Positions 1 to 7,421 of a stretch of DNA of 64,000 bases are shown here, one piece after another. The DNA lies in contig CAKTNS010000001.1 in the NCBI GenBank assembly GCA_934589225.1, forward strand, positions 277,030 through 341,029, given 5' to 3'. Within the stretch, counting starts at the first letter, position 1. Each line of letters opens with the position of its first letter. The notes under the pieces are model-generated. The model was not told where the DNA came from and did no database searches. It saw nothing but the letters and a program-made list of their open reading frames with translations. A program made the position numbers and the translations under genes. The DNA is from an uncultured Oscillospiraceae bacterium (GTDB lineage: Bacteria > Bacillota > Clostridia > Oscillospirales > Oscillospiraceae).

Positions 1-371
1 GGTTCCCCACCGGGAGGCGGCAAGGTGGGGTCTTCTCCCCGCTGGACATAGAAACTTGGCCATCTTTTTTCGATTTCCGAAAAAGGCAGCCCCTCCCAGA
101 TGCCGGCATGCTGCTCCCGCAAATCTTGGTGGATGCGCAATGGAATGTCCATGGCCCGGGCCGTATCCAGTGCCCGAAGCAAGGGACTGGTGTAACATTG
201 CCGGACCCCTCGGGCCCGGAGATAGGCCCCGGCTCTGCGGCCCTGAAGTTCCCCTTCCCGGCTCAAAGGAATGTCCGTAATGCCGATGCAGTACCGGCCT
301 TCCCCGGGAAACACAGGCGTTCCGTGCCGGACCAGGTATACATGGCGTGGCTTTTCAAAATCCTTGACCAT
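1..371 (-). CDS. Histidine phosphatase family protein (3' end cut by window edge)
   Basis: Phosphoglycerate-mutase-like phosphatase; about 123 residues are present and the C-terminus lies outside the window. The N-terminus reads VYLVRHGTP, the RHG signature that carries the phosphorylated histidine of this superfamily (residue about 16), and further on there is an SPLLRALDTA segment typical of the fold. The ATG at 371 is 15 bp after the stop of the ligase gene, so it is probably the last visible gene of the minus-strand molybdenum-enzyme operon. CobC-like alpha-ribazole phosphatases are similar at this level, but nothing visible fixes the substrate. Confidence 0.85.
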   Translation of the reverse strand, partial: MVKDFEKPRHVYLVRHGTPVFPGEGRYCIGITDIPLSREGELQGRRAGAYLRARGVRQCYTSPLLRALDTARAMDIPLRIHQDLREQHAGIWEGLPFSEIEKRWPSFYVQRGEDPTLPPPGGE

Positions 372-385
372 GAGCCTCCCCCCCC

Positions 386-1576
386 TTATCTTAAAATATG
401 CCGCTTGCCCAAATACAGCGGGCGGTCATCACAGGATGCGGCGGTGGTTTCAATATGAACCGAAAGCCTCGGATACAGGGAACGGGCAGCGGCATAAAGC
501 GCATTTTTCTGCCCGGAAACCAGGGTTTTTGCGCAGATGTAGAGCCCATTTTCATACCGGGCGGTGTAGTCCACAAGGGTGGGGACGGAAAAGAGGACGC
601 TGTCCAATGCCTCCATGCTGACCGTGCCTTCAAACCGGGACACGGGGCCAATGCGCCGGGTAACGCCGCCGCAGGGGCAAGGGGGCAGAAAACGGGTATA
701 GTCCCCGGTGCGGTATCGGATCAGGGGCATGGCTTCCAGGCCGACGGTGGTAATGACCAGCTCCCCATAGGCTCCCTGGGGCAGCACCCGGCCCTGGGAG
801 TCTACAATTTCCGCAATGATATGATTTTCCCGCAGGTGCATCCCCTCCAAAGCCGGACAGGTCACGGCTCCCCCCAGGCCGCACTCCCGGCTGCCGTAGT
901 GGGGATAAAGGGGCCCCTCCAAAAGGGCCTCCAAAGCCTTCATGACCCCGGCGGGGCAGGCATCCCCGGAGACCAAAGCACGGCGGATGGGAAGCCCGGG
1001 ATACAGCCGCAGCAGGCCCAAAAGCGGCACCGGAAAGCCAATATAGGCCGTGGCCCCTGTTTGTTCTATCTGCCGGGCCGCTTCTTCCCAGCATGCCCCG
1101 ACATGGCCCCGAACAGGAACGGCCCCCAAACGCTCCACCGCCCGGGCGATCAGGTCTCCCAGGCCGAAGGCCCCGGAATAGGGGAAGGCAATCAGGCATT
1201 TTTCCCCGGGTGACAGCATTTCCGAGATACCGGCAGCAAAAAATCCCACGGTATTTTGGCAGTCCTCCTCCGTATAAAACACCCGTTTGGCAGGGCCCGT
1301 GGTGCCGGAGGTGGCCCCGGAGATCACCCGGCTGACCTGGGCCTGAGAGGTGGCAAGATACCGCCCCGGGTGTTCTGACAGCATCTGAGGGGTGGTGAAA
1401 GGCAGTTCAGACAGGGCTTCCAGAGAAGGAACCTGTCTCGGCAGGCCCTGACTTTTGGGCAGGCGGCCCAGAGTCTCATTCAGGCGGCGCAATTGCAGCT
1501 CTTGCAGGTTCTCCCGGGTCAAGTGGGAAATCCCCTCAACGGTCTTAATCCATAGTTCCAGTTTCGTCCGATCCAT
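386..1576 (-). CDS. AMP-dependent (acyl-)CoA ligase-like adenylating enzyme
   Basis: A 396-residue member of the ANL superfamily, closest in layout to phenylacetate-CoA ligases and shorter than classical acyl-CoA synthetases. Visible motifs in order are SGTTGPAKR (P-loop, residue about 90), YGSRECG (adenine/AMP region, about 227) and YRTGDY (about 290), followed by PPCPCGG, which resembles the small metal-binding insert of PaaK-like ligases. It should activate a carboxylate as an acyl-AMP; the substrate is unknown. The ATG at 1576 overlaps the end of the radical SAM gene by 32 bp and has a poor ribosome site, so a later start is possible. It belongs to the molybdenum-hydroxylase operon, which makes a role in producing or modifying that enzyme's substrate or cofactor an inference. 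It resembles the DVU_1553-type ligases as I recall them. Confidence 0.8.
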   Translation of the reverse strand: MDRTKLELWIKTVEGISHLTRENLQELQLRRLNETLGRLPKSQGLPRQVPSLEALSELPFTTPQMLSEHPGRYLATSQAQVSRVISGATSGTTGPAKRVFYTEEDCQNTVGFFAAGISEMLSPGEKCLIAFPYSGAFGLGDLIARAVERLGAVPVRGHVGACWEEAARQIEQTGATAYIGFPVPLLGLLRLYPGLPIRRALVSGDACPAGVMKALEALLEGPLYPHYGSRECGLGGAVTCPALEGMHLRENHIIAEIVDSQGRVLPQGAYGELVITTVGLEAMPLIRYRTGDYTRFLPPCPCGGVTRRIGPVSRFEGTVSMEALDSVLFSVPTLVDYTARYENGLYICAKTLVSGQKNALYAAARSLYPRLSVHIETTAASCDDRPLYLGKRHILR

Positions 1577-2846
1577 AAAAACAAGTCAGATAGTGGGCGC
1601 AGAAAGGTTTGATTTTCCCCTCGGCGTATACGTGGAGGCTGCAACGGTGCAGCCGTTCGATGTTCAGGTTGCCCGCATCCTGGAAAACCATGGAAGAAAG
1701 GGTCAAGCTTCTGTGGCGCAAACAATACAAGAAGGTGTCAAAATCCATTTCATCGGAAAGCGCCCCCTGGGGGGCTGCTTCCTGGGGGTAGCGCCGCCAG
1801 TGCCGGGCCACATACTCCCGGTTGTGGGTTGCGCCGCACTTTTTCTGGGCGGAATGGGTGATATTCGATAGGGGCCGCAGCCCTCCTGTGGGCTCCACCA
1901 GAAAATTGGCATGAAAACCGCAGAGGGGATGGTCACATTGGGAGGGCATAAAGCTATCTAAAGGGATGCCCCCTTGCTCCGAAAGGTCCGCCATCAAATC
2001 ATCCAGGGTATACCGGGCCCGGCTTCCCTCCGGGCAGCGGCCAAAATAGGAAACCGGCTGAAAATGAATGCCCCGAACCCCGGGAACCCTTGTCTTTGCA
2101 AAGGCCACCAATTCCCCCAAATTCTCCGTATTGACCCCGGGGACAACGGTCGGCACCAGGGTGACCCCCAGGCCCAGGGAAGCACACACATCGATTGCCC
2201 GGATTTTTTCTTCCAGCAAGGGTCTTCCCCGGAGTTTTTCATAAATTTCCTGCCGGGTGCCGTCAAACTGCAAAAAGACGATGTCCAGCCCCGCCTTGGC
2301 CAGGGCTTGGGCATATTCCGGGTCCCTGGCCAGCCGGAGGCCGTTGGTATTCACCTGAACATAGCTGCACCCAGCCTCTTTGGCGTACCGCACCAGCTCC
2401 GGCAAATCGTCCCGCAGGGTCGGCTCCCCGCCGGAGAGCTGTAGGAGGGGTTTTCCGCAGAGGGTACGAATGCGGTCAATGGCCTTTTTCACCTGCTCCA
2501 TGGGCATGTCCGCCTCCTGCTGCCCGCCGTCTGCAAAGCAGAAAGCACACCGAAGATCACACCGTTTTGTGACCTCCAAAAGAACACAGCAGGAGCCTGA
2601 TTCATGCTCCGGACAAAGGCCGCAGTTTTGGGGACACTGGGTTCCCAGTTCCCCCAAAGGCTGGGCGCACTGGGTCCATGTATCAAAATCCACATTGCCC
2701 CGCCACACATCAGCTGAAAAGGCCCCATGGTCCGGACACTGCTTGGAAAGGAATACGGAGCCGTCTTCCCGCTGTTCCAGCCGGGCCGGAATATTTTTAA
2801 GGCACACCGGGCATACCGACCGGGTCTTTCTGGGAAAGGATGCCAT
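1545..2846 (-). CDS. Radical SAM protein of the Mo-hydroxylase cluster (TrsS-like)
   Basis: A 433-residue radical SAM enzyme. The N-terminus has a zinc-knuckle-like SVCPVCLKNIPA segment, then a cysteine-rich stretch CPQNCGLCPEH, and the cluster-binding CDLRCAFC (CxxxCxxC, residue about 96), followed by LSGGEPTLRDDL, a standard SAM-binding motif. The C-terminus ends in a cysteine pair PFCAHYLTC. The architecture is like the radical SAM proteins related to tetraether synthase and to the TrsS group that neighbours molybdenum hydroxylases in anaerobes. Some members are selenoproteins; here every expected position reads as cysteine and I see no in-frame TGA. The start has the ribosome site GAGGTG seven bases upstream. 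It lies 4 bp after the GTPase gene, so the two are translated as a unit. The reaction is unknown. Confidence 0.82.
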   Translation of the reverse strand: MASFPRKTRSVCPVCLKNIPARLEQREDGSVFLSKQCPDHGAFSADVWRGNVDFDTWTQCAQPLGELGTQCPQNCGLCPEHESGSCCVLLEVTKRCDLRCAFCFADGGQQEADMPMEQVKKAIDRIRTLCGKPLLQLSGGEPTLRDDLPELVRYAKEAGCSYVQVNTNGLRLARDPEYAQALAKAGLDIVFLQFDGTRQEIYEKLRGRPLLEEKIRAIDVCASLGLGVTLVPTVVPGVNTENLGELVAFAKTRVPGVRGIHFQPVSYFGRCPEGSRARYTLDDLMADLSEQGGIPLDSFMPSQCDHPLCGFHANFLVEPTGGLRPLSNITHSAQKKCGATHNREYVARHWRRYPQEAAPQGALSDEMDFDTFLYCLRHRSLTLSSMVFQDAGNLNIERLHRCSLHVYAEGKIKPFCAHYLTCFYGSDETGTMD

Positions 2847-2850
2847 TTTT

Positions 2851-3903
2851 TCACCTCATGCCGAAGCATTCTTCTTTGAAAACAAGGTAGGTCAGATTGT
2901 AGGGCTCACAAAGCGCTTCCACCGCCCCGGAGAGAATGGCCTGGATTTCCCGGCTGGGGCAGATGGCCGAACAATTGAGCATCACTGCCAGCTCCGTGCA
3001 AGGGGCGGTAAAGATTTTGGTCACCGCAATATCCCGGCCAACGCCCAGCAGGTCTACCTTTCCGTAATCCCCTTCCGCAGTCCAGGCCAGCAGTTTCAGG
3101 TGGGGAATATCCTGACCAATGGCGGCTACTTCCCGCCGGACGGTCTGGGCCAAATCCATTAAATAGGCATTGCCGTCAAAGTCATCGCAGCAGACGGTGG
3201 CGTGGTACTGGATATAATACTCGCTGATTTGGCCCATGGCCCGGCCAAAGGCCTCTCCGCCGTAGCCAATATCCGGCCTGTGCATGGAGGCGGACTGCCG
3301 GATCATGGCCTGAGAAAGGTCCTCCAAACCAGCACCTGTCAAGGCACTGATGGGAATGACCCTGGCCTGGGGGTAATGGGTTTCCAGCCAGCGACATTCC
3401 TGCTGTATTTCCTCCCGGGTCAGAAGATCGCACTTGTTCAGAACGATCAGATCCGCTTCCACCAGTTGGGTATGGAGGATATAGTGGATGTCGCTGTTTC
3501 CTGCCCGCAATTGGGCCAGCACCTGGGGCTCCGTCAGCACCGTAAAGGGGGCCAATTCAAAGCGGCCCGGGTAGTCCCGGTGGAGGGTATGGTAAACATG
3601 ATCCAGGGCCCCCACGCCGAAGCCCGGAATGTCGGAGATTACCAGTTCGCAGCCCTCCTCAAAAAGCCGGTCCAGACGCTCTACCAAGGTCTCGGTGATA
3701 TAGCAGATGCAGCTGCCTGTGAGCTCGGAGGCATTGCAGCCGGAAAGGGCTGCCAGCTTGTTGTCTGCCAGACTTTGCTGCCCCAAGTCATTGCTGATCA
3801 TGGCGGCTTTTCCGTAGCGGGCAGAAAAGAACCTGGTCAGGGCCATCATGGTAGTGGTTTTTCCGGAGCCTAAAAATCCGCTGAATACCGCAAATTTTTT
3901 CAT
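2851..3903 (-). CDS. G3E-family GTPase (CobW/HypB/UreG-like)
   Basis: About 350 residues. GFLGSGKTTT near residue 9 is the Walker A motif, SDIPGFG the G3-like region and LNKCDL the NKxD guanine-specificity motif. A SCICY segment sits where CobW proteins have GCICC, so metal handling is plausible. G3E GTPases insert metals or cofactors into enzymes or act as metal chaperones. In this operon, between a C_GCAxxG_C_C protein and a radical SAM enzyme, a maturation role for the molybdenum enzyme or a partner is the natural inference. The start chosen is the ATG at 3903, which overlaps the stop of the upstream gene as ATGA and has AAAAGGAAA upstream. Confidence 0.83.
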   Translation of the reverse strand: MKKFAVFSGFLGSGKTTTMMALTRFFSARYGKAAMISNDLGQQSLADNKLAALSGCNASELTGSCICYITETLVERLDRLFEEGCELVISDIPGFGVGALDHVYHTLHRDYPGRFELAPFTVLTEPQVLAQLRAGNSDIHYILHTQLVEADLIVLNKCDLLTREEIQQECRWLETHYPQARVIPISALTGAGLEDLSQAMIRQSASMHRPDIGYGGEAFGRAMGQISEYYIQYHATVCCDDFDGNAYLMDLAQTVRREVAAIGQDIPHLKLLAWTAEGDYGKVDLLGVGRDIAVTKIFTAPCTELAVMLNCSAICPSREIQAILSGAVEALCEPYNLTYLVFKEECFGMR

Positions 3904-4328
3904 GTTAGTATTTCCTTTTCTTCCAATATTTCCATACATTTTTCATAGGTAGCCGCAATGATACCTGGGCAATACTGCACTTTTTTTGCGGGGCTGATGC
4001 CCACAATGTCCCGGCAGTCCGTGGCCCCAAACTCTACCTCGGCCCAATCTACGAACCACTGTGTAAATTCCGCCAGAGCCCCCTTGTGGGCCGGATGCTC
4101 ATAGGCGGCCTCCTCCGGTTTCCCCGTAAAATAAGAGATCATGCAGCAGCCCGCCGGCATACAGCCGCAAAGATAGCCGCTGCCGCCAATGCCGCCGTTT
4201 AACCCCTGCATACTGCGGACAAAGCCGGGATTTTCCTCCGAACAGGTCTCCATCAGCAAAATGGCCAAAATCTGTCCGCAGGCGTAGCCGCTGCGGCTCA
4301 ACTCCAAAATCCGCTCTTCCAGGTCCAT
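3900..4328 (-). CDS. C_GCAxxG_C_C family redox/metal protein
   Basis: A 142-residue cysteine-rich protein. The family pattern is visible as YACGQ near residue 15 (the GCAxxG-type position), then GLNGGIGGSGYLCGCMPAGCCMIS in the middle and single cysteines at TDCRD, QYCPG and EKCME towards the end. Such proteins are thought to bind a metal or Fe-S cluster and often accompany redox enzymes. The ATG at 4328 follows AAAGGATGT; the previous gene stops 2 bp upstream, and the end overlaps the GTPase start. It matches what I recall as the DVU_1555-type family of this gene neighbourhood. The exact role is unknown. Confidence 0.8.
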   Translation of the reverse strand: MDLEERILELSRSGYACGQILAILLMETCSEENPGFVRSMQGLNGGIGGSGYLCGCMPAGCCMISYFTGKPEEAAYEHPAHKGALAEFTQWFVDWAEVEFGATDCRDIVGISPAKKVQYCPGIIAATYEKCMEILEEKEILT

Positions 4329-4332
4329 TAGC

Positions 4333-4848
4333 TCACATCCTTTCGCATACGAACAGCACATAGCTGATGTGCTTTCCCTTGGGTGCGCATACATGCTCCT
4401 GGGTCCAAAGGGCCTCCAGATAGTACGCCCGCCAGCTGCTTGTCATATCTTCGATATGCCGCACCGCAAACCCAGCTGTGCGGCACTGGTTTAACAGTGC
4501 AACCACATCCTCGGTCACATCCGAAAATACCAGCTTGCCGCCGGGACCCAGGAGCCTTGCCGCCTCCTGAAGAGCCCCCGGCACATTGCCGCTGACATAA
4601 AAGCTGCATTGGCTGAGAATGCCGTCAAAAGAGGCTGCCTCCCAGGGGGTATGGAGAAAATCGCCGGGTTCTACGTCCCCTCCCCGGGGGCACAGGTCCA
4701 TACCCCGGGCTTCATATCCAAGCTCCCGCAGAAGTCTGACCCCTGCCCCGTCACCGGCGCCCATATCCAGCCAGCGGCTGCCCTGGGGCAGAAAGGAGAG
4801 TTCGATCATATAGCGGCTGTGTTCCAGGCCGCCGGGATGGCCCTGCAT
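4333..4848 (-). CDS. Class I SAM-dependent methyltransferase (DVU_1556-like)
   Basis: A 171-residue methyltransferase with a Rossmann fold. WLDMGAGDGAG near residue 26 is motif I (SAM glycine loop), RGMDLCP the acidic loop after strand 2, and LLGPGGKLVFSD the typical post-motif region. The start overlaps the stop of the rubredoxin-like gene as TAATG, so the two are translationally coupled. Methyltransferases of this type are a constant of the Mo-hydroxylase accessory cluster I recall from Desulfovibrio (DVU_1556). Its substrate may be a small molecule or a cofactor; the sequence does not tell. Confidence 0.83.
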   Translation of the reverse strand: MQGHPGGLEHSRYMIELSFLPQGSRWLDMGAGDGAGVRLLRELGYEARGMDLCPRGGDVEPGDFLHTPWEAASFDGILSQCSFYVSGNVPGALQEAARLLGPGGKLVFSDVTEDVVALLNQCRTAGFAVRHIEDMTSSWRAYYLEALWTQEHVCAPKGKHISYVLFVCERM

Positions 4849-5066
4849 TATTTATCCTCCAGGGCTTTCTCCACGGAAAGCACCTTGCCCAGGGCCAGCT
4901 CCTCGGGGACGTAAATAAAGCCGCACTTGGGGCACACCGGAAGCTCCACCGGGAAGCCATTGTCCAAGTACATGAATTTTGCCCTGCCCTTTTCCAGCTT
5001 GCACTGGCATTTGAGGCACAGGAGCTTTCCCTCCGGGTCGATGGTATAGTAGTTTTTATCTGCCAT
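4848..5066 (-). CDS. Small rubredoxin/zinc-ribbon-like protein (DVU_1557-like)
   Basis: A 72-residue acidic protein with two CxxC pairs: LLCLKCQC near residue 17 and PVCPKCGF near residue 45. This spacing suits a rubredoxin-like iron site or a zinc ribbon. The position between a large Fe-S electron-transfer protein and a methyltransferase suggests a small electron carrier or a scaffold. The start has GAGGAGAACGCC upstream, immediately after the preceding stop codon. Function is inferred from context only. Confidence 0.8.
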   Translation of the reverse strand: MADKNYYTIDPEGKLLCLKCQCKLEKGRAKFMYLDNGFPVELPVCPKCGFIYVPEELALGKVLSVEKALEDK

Positions 5067-5076
5067 GGCGTTCTCC

Positions 5077-7329
5077 TCATTCCCGGTTCACAATGTTCAT
5101 CCGGTGGCTGTAGGCCCCATACACCCGGTAGCCGCCCGCAATGGGCTTATACCGGACCCAGAAGGTCACGTTGCCCAAACGAAGGCTCGTCAGGCACAGG
5201 CCGGTTTCCTCATCCAAAATTCCCTGCCCGGTTTCCCGCAGGTTCCGCAAAACCTGGACAACGTCAGATTGCAAAATCATTCGGTCGTCCATCATGGACT
5301 GGGCCTCCGGGGTGTATTCGATCACAAATTCCGGCTCCATTTCCGGCACCTCCCGGTTCCAAATCTTCTTCATCAGGCCGTATTTTAACTCCAAACGGTT
5401 TTTCCGCTTGGCACTGATATCCGGGCAGTCGTCCGCCGGGGTATTGTAAACCAGCTCCAGCAGGTGCATGGACCGGCGGCCCTGGCGGGCGAATCGGTCC
5501 CGGCAGGCCATGCAGTAGCTCAAATAGGGCAGTTCCGACCGCTCCAGGCACTGAAGGGTCATTTCCTCCGCCACCTCCCGGTTGGCATACTGGGTCAGGC
5601 CGCCATAGCCGCAGCAGGGGGCCTGGTCTCCCTCATAGGGCGTTGGGGTCACCTGACAGCCAAGCTCCTCCGCAATGCGGCGAATGGAATTCTGGGTCTG
5701 CCGGTCTCCCCGGGCGCCGCAGCCGTCATGAACCGCCACAGGCCCGCAAAACTGCCCATGGGGCGGCAGGCCGATCTCTTCCAGCACATCCCAAATCCCC
5801 CGGACCTGGTGCCCCTGGTGGGTAAACTGCTTTTTACAGGTAGGGCAGCCCGCAATGACCACCGGGTTTCCAAGACTTTCCAGCTTTTCCCGGAGAAAAG
5901 CCACGGTGTCATCATAAAGTTCATATCGGCCCGCCCAGTCGCAGATGGCACCGCAGCAGCCCAGCATCAGGGCAACGCCCCCTTGCAGGCGGTCACACAA
6001 ATCCAAATAGGCCGCTTTCACCGCCTGGGGGGCAATGGCGGACGCCTGACAGCCGGGGAAAAAGACGTATTTACAGGTCGTAAAGCCCGGCTGAGGCAGA
6101 GCCAAAAAGGCCTCTGTGTTGGAAAAGAGCATGTCCATCAGTGCAAACTCATGGGGGGCCAAGGGCATTTTCCCGGTGGTGACCATGTTTCTCCGGGCGA
6201 TCAGGCAGACCTCCGCCATGTCATACCCGTTGGGACACAGGACGCTGCACTGGCCGCAGAGGGAACAGGCGTTAATGGGCTTGTTCATCATGTGGTCGCC
6301 CATGATGATGGAAACATTGTTGTAGATTTCCCGGGTCAGGACCCGGGGGAATTTTTTATAATGGCGCAGATAGGCACAGCCCTTGATACATTCCTCGCAC
6401 CGGCACTGGATGCACCGGGCCGCTTCTGCTATGGCTCCTTCCCGGTCTGTACAGGCAATGCGCTTGCTGGGGGCGACACCCTCCAAGGAGGTATAGAGCC
6501 TGGTTTCCACGCTGCCCTCCTGGCCCCGGGTGTTGGCGGGGTCCAGCTTTTGGGCCATACGGTCGGCGGAAAGAGCCGCTTTTTTGGCAGCGAAGGCAGC
6601 GCCAAGGGTCCCCTGCCAGGGGCCGGTAATGAGATTTCTCTCCCGGCAGACCATCAGCGCTTCTTCCGAATGATCTTCCGGAAAAAGAACTCTGAACACA
6701 TCAAAGGAAGCGCAAACCAGATCGAATTTTCCCGCCTCCTGCCGGAAGCAGCGCTCCGGGTCGGCGTTCCAGAGGAAGCGGACATCCAATCCGGATACAT
6801 CCGTCTCCGCCCCCTGGGGGACCTTTGGCAGGACCCGGGTCAGCAGGGCTCCGACATCGCTCTGGGAGAGATAGAAGGTCACGGGATACATTTTCTTGCT
6901 CAATTCCCCGGCCAAAAACAGGGTGAACAGGTCCGCTCCGAAAATGGCAACGGTCTTGGTTTTTTTTCGCAGCAGTCCCCTGCCCTTTCCCCGGCTGCCG
7001 AAGCGCACGGCGGCGGCTTCCAGCTCCCCCAGGGCAATGCCCTCTCCCAGGGAACAGAGCTTGCATTTCTCTTCACAGGGCGCTTCACACAGGGCCGATA
7101 GAATATGGGGTAACGGGGTGATTTTTTCGTAGAGCCCCAGGGCCTTGTCAAAATTTCCTTGGGCAATGGCCTGGGTCATGGCCTTGGCATCCAGCTTCAG
7201 CGGGCAGGCGGCACTACAGTAAGCGGGCTGTTCGTGGACGCACAGATGCTCCCGGGCTTCCAGCTCCTCCTTGGTAAACATCCGCTTTTGCCGGTAAACA
7301 TGGGTCGAAGCCCGTTCTTTCAGAATCAT
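5077..7329 (-). CDS. Multi-cluster Fe-S electron-transfer protein (GltD-like N-domain, ferredoxin and CCG domains)
   Basis: A 750-residue chimera. Residues about 28-95 have the cysteine pattern of the N-terminal Fe-S domain of glutamate synthase small subunit (HLCVHEQPAYCSAACP, then LCEAPCEEKCKLC). A degenerate Rossmann-like region follows (VAIFGADLFTLFLAGEL), lacking a clean GxGxxG. Around 315-375 two Fe-S cluster motifs appear (CIQCRCEECIKGC and CSLCGQCSVLCPNG). The C-terminal half has HdrB/GlpC-like CCG elements (VFFPGCQASA, MLGCCGAIC, HDGCGARG, APCCGYGG). It probably moves electrons between the molybdenum hydroxylase and another carrier. A 92-bp gap with a GC-rich hairpin separates it from the hydroxylase gene upstream. 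It resembles the dicluster-binding proteins found next to such hydroxylases. The weak Rossmann signature makes FAD binding uncertain. Confidence 0.82.
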   Translation of the reverse strand: MILKERASTHVYRQKRMFTKEELEAREHLCVHEQPAYCSAACPLKLDAKAMTQAIAQGNFDKALGLYEKITPLPHILSALCEAPCEEKCKLCSLGEGIALGELEAAAVRFGSRGKGRGLLRKKTKTVAIFGADLFTLFLAGELSKKMYPVTFYLSQSDVGALLTRVLPKVPQGAETDVSGLDVRFLWNADPERCFRQEAGKFDLVCASFDVFRVLFPEDHSEEALMVCRERNLITGPWQGTLGAAFAAKKAALSADRMAQKLDPANTRGQEGSVETRLYTSLEGVAPSKRIACTDREGAIAEAARCIQCRCEECIKGCAYLRHYKKFPRVLTREIYNNVSIIMGDHMMNKPINACSLCGQCSVLCPNGYDMAEVCLIARRNMVTTGKMPLAPHEFALMDMLFSNTEAFLALPQPGFTTCKYVFFPGCQASAIAPQAVKAAYLDLCDRLQGGVALMLGCCGAICDWAGRYELYDDTVAFLREKLESLGNPVVIAGCPTCKKQFTHQGHQVRGIWDVLEEIGLPPHGQFCGPVAVHDGCGARGDRQTQNSIRRIAEELGCQVTPTPYEGDQAPCCGYGGLTQYANREVAEEMTLQCLERSELPYLSYCMACRDRFARQGRRSMHLLELVYNTPADDCPDISAKRKNRLELKYGLMKKIWNREVPEMEPEFVIEYTPEAQSMMDDRMILQSDVVQVLRNLRETGQGILDEETGLCLTSLRLGNVTFWVRYKPIAGGYRVYGAYSHRMNIVNRE

Positions 7330-7357
7330 CGCGTCGCCTCCTCAGAAATGGCCAATA

Positions 7358-7379
7358 GAGAGGCGGTCCCCCGCCTCTC
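7358..7379 (-). other. GC-rich intercistronic hairpin
   Basis: A perfect 9-bp stem GAGAGGCGG/CCGCCTCTC with a 4-base loop, in the gap between the hydroxylase gene and the electron-transfer gene. No T-run follows on the minus strand, so it is more likely an mRNA-stability or processing element, or a weak attenuator, than a full terminator. Confidence 0.55.
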
Positions 7380-7421
7380 CATTGCAGCACAGAAAATCAA
7401 GTGTAAAAACGTATATTTTTC

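Noticed and set aside
1545..2846. Selenocysteine in the radical SAM protein
   Set aside because: Related proteins in such clusters can contain selenocysteine, but every critical position reads as cysteine and no in-frame TGA occurs before the stop.
398..7101. Long plus-strand open frames (398-1213 and 5464-7101) opposite the Mo-enzyme operon
   Set aside because: They are antisense shadows of well-supported minus-strand genes, are rich in Gly, Pro, His and Arg, and lack ribosome sites.
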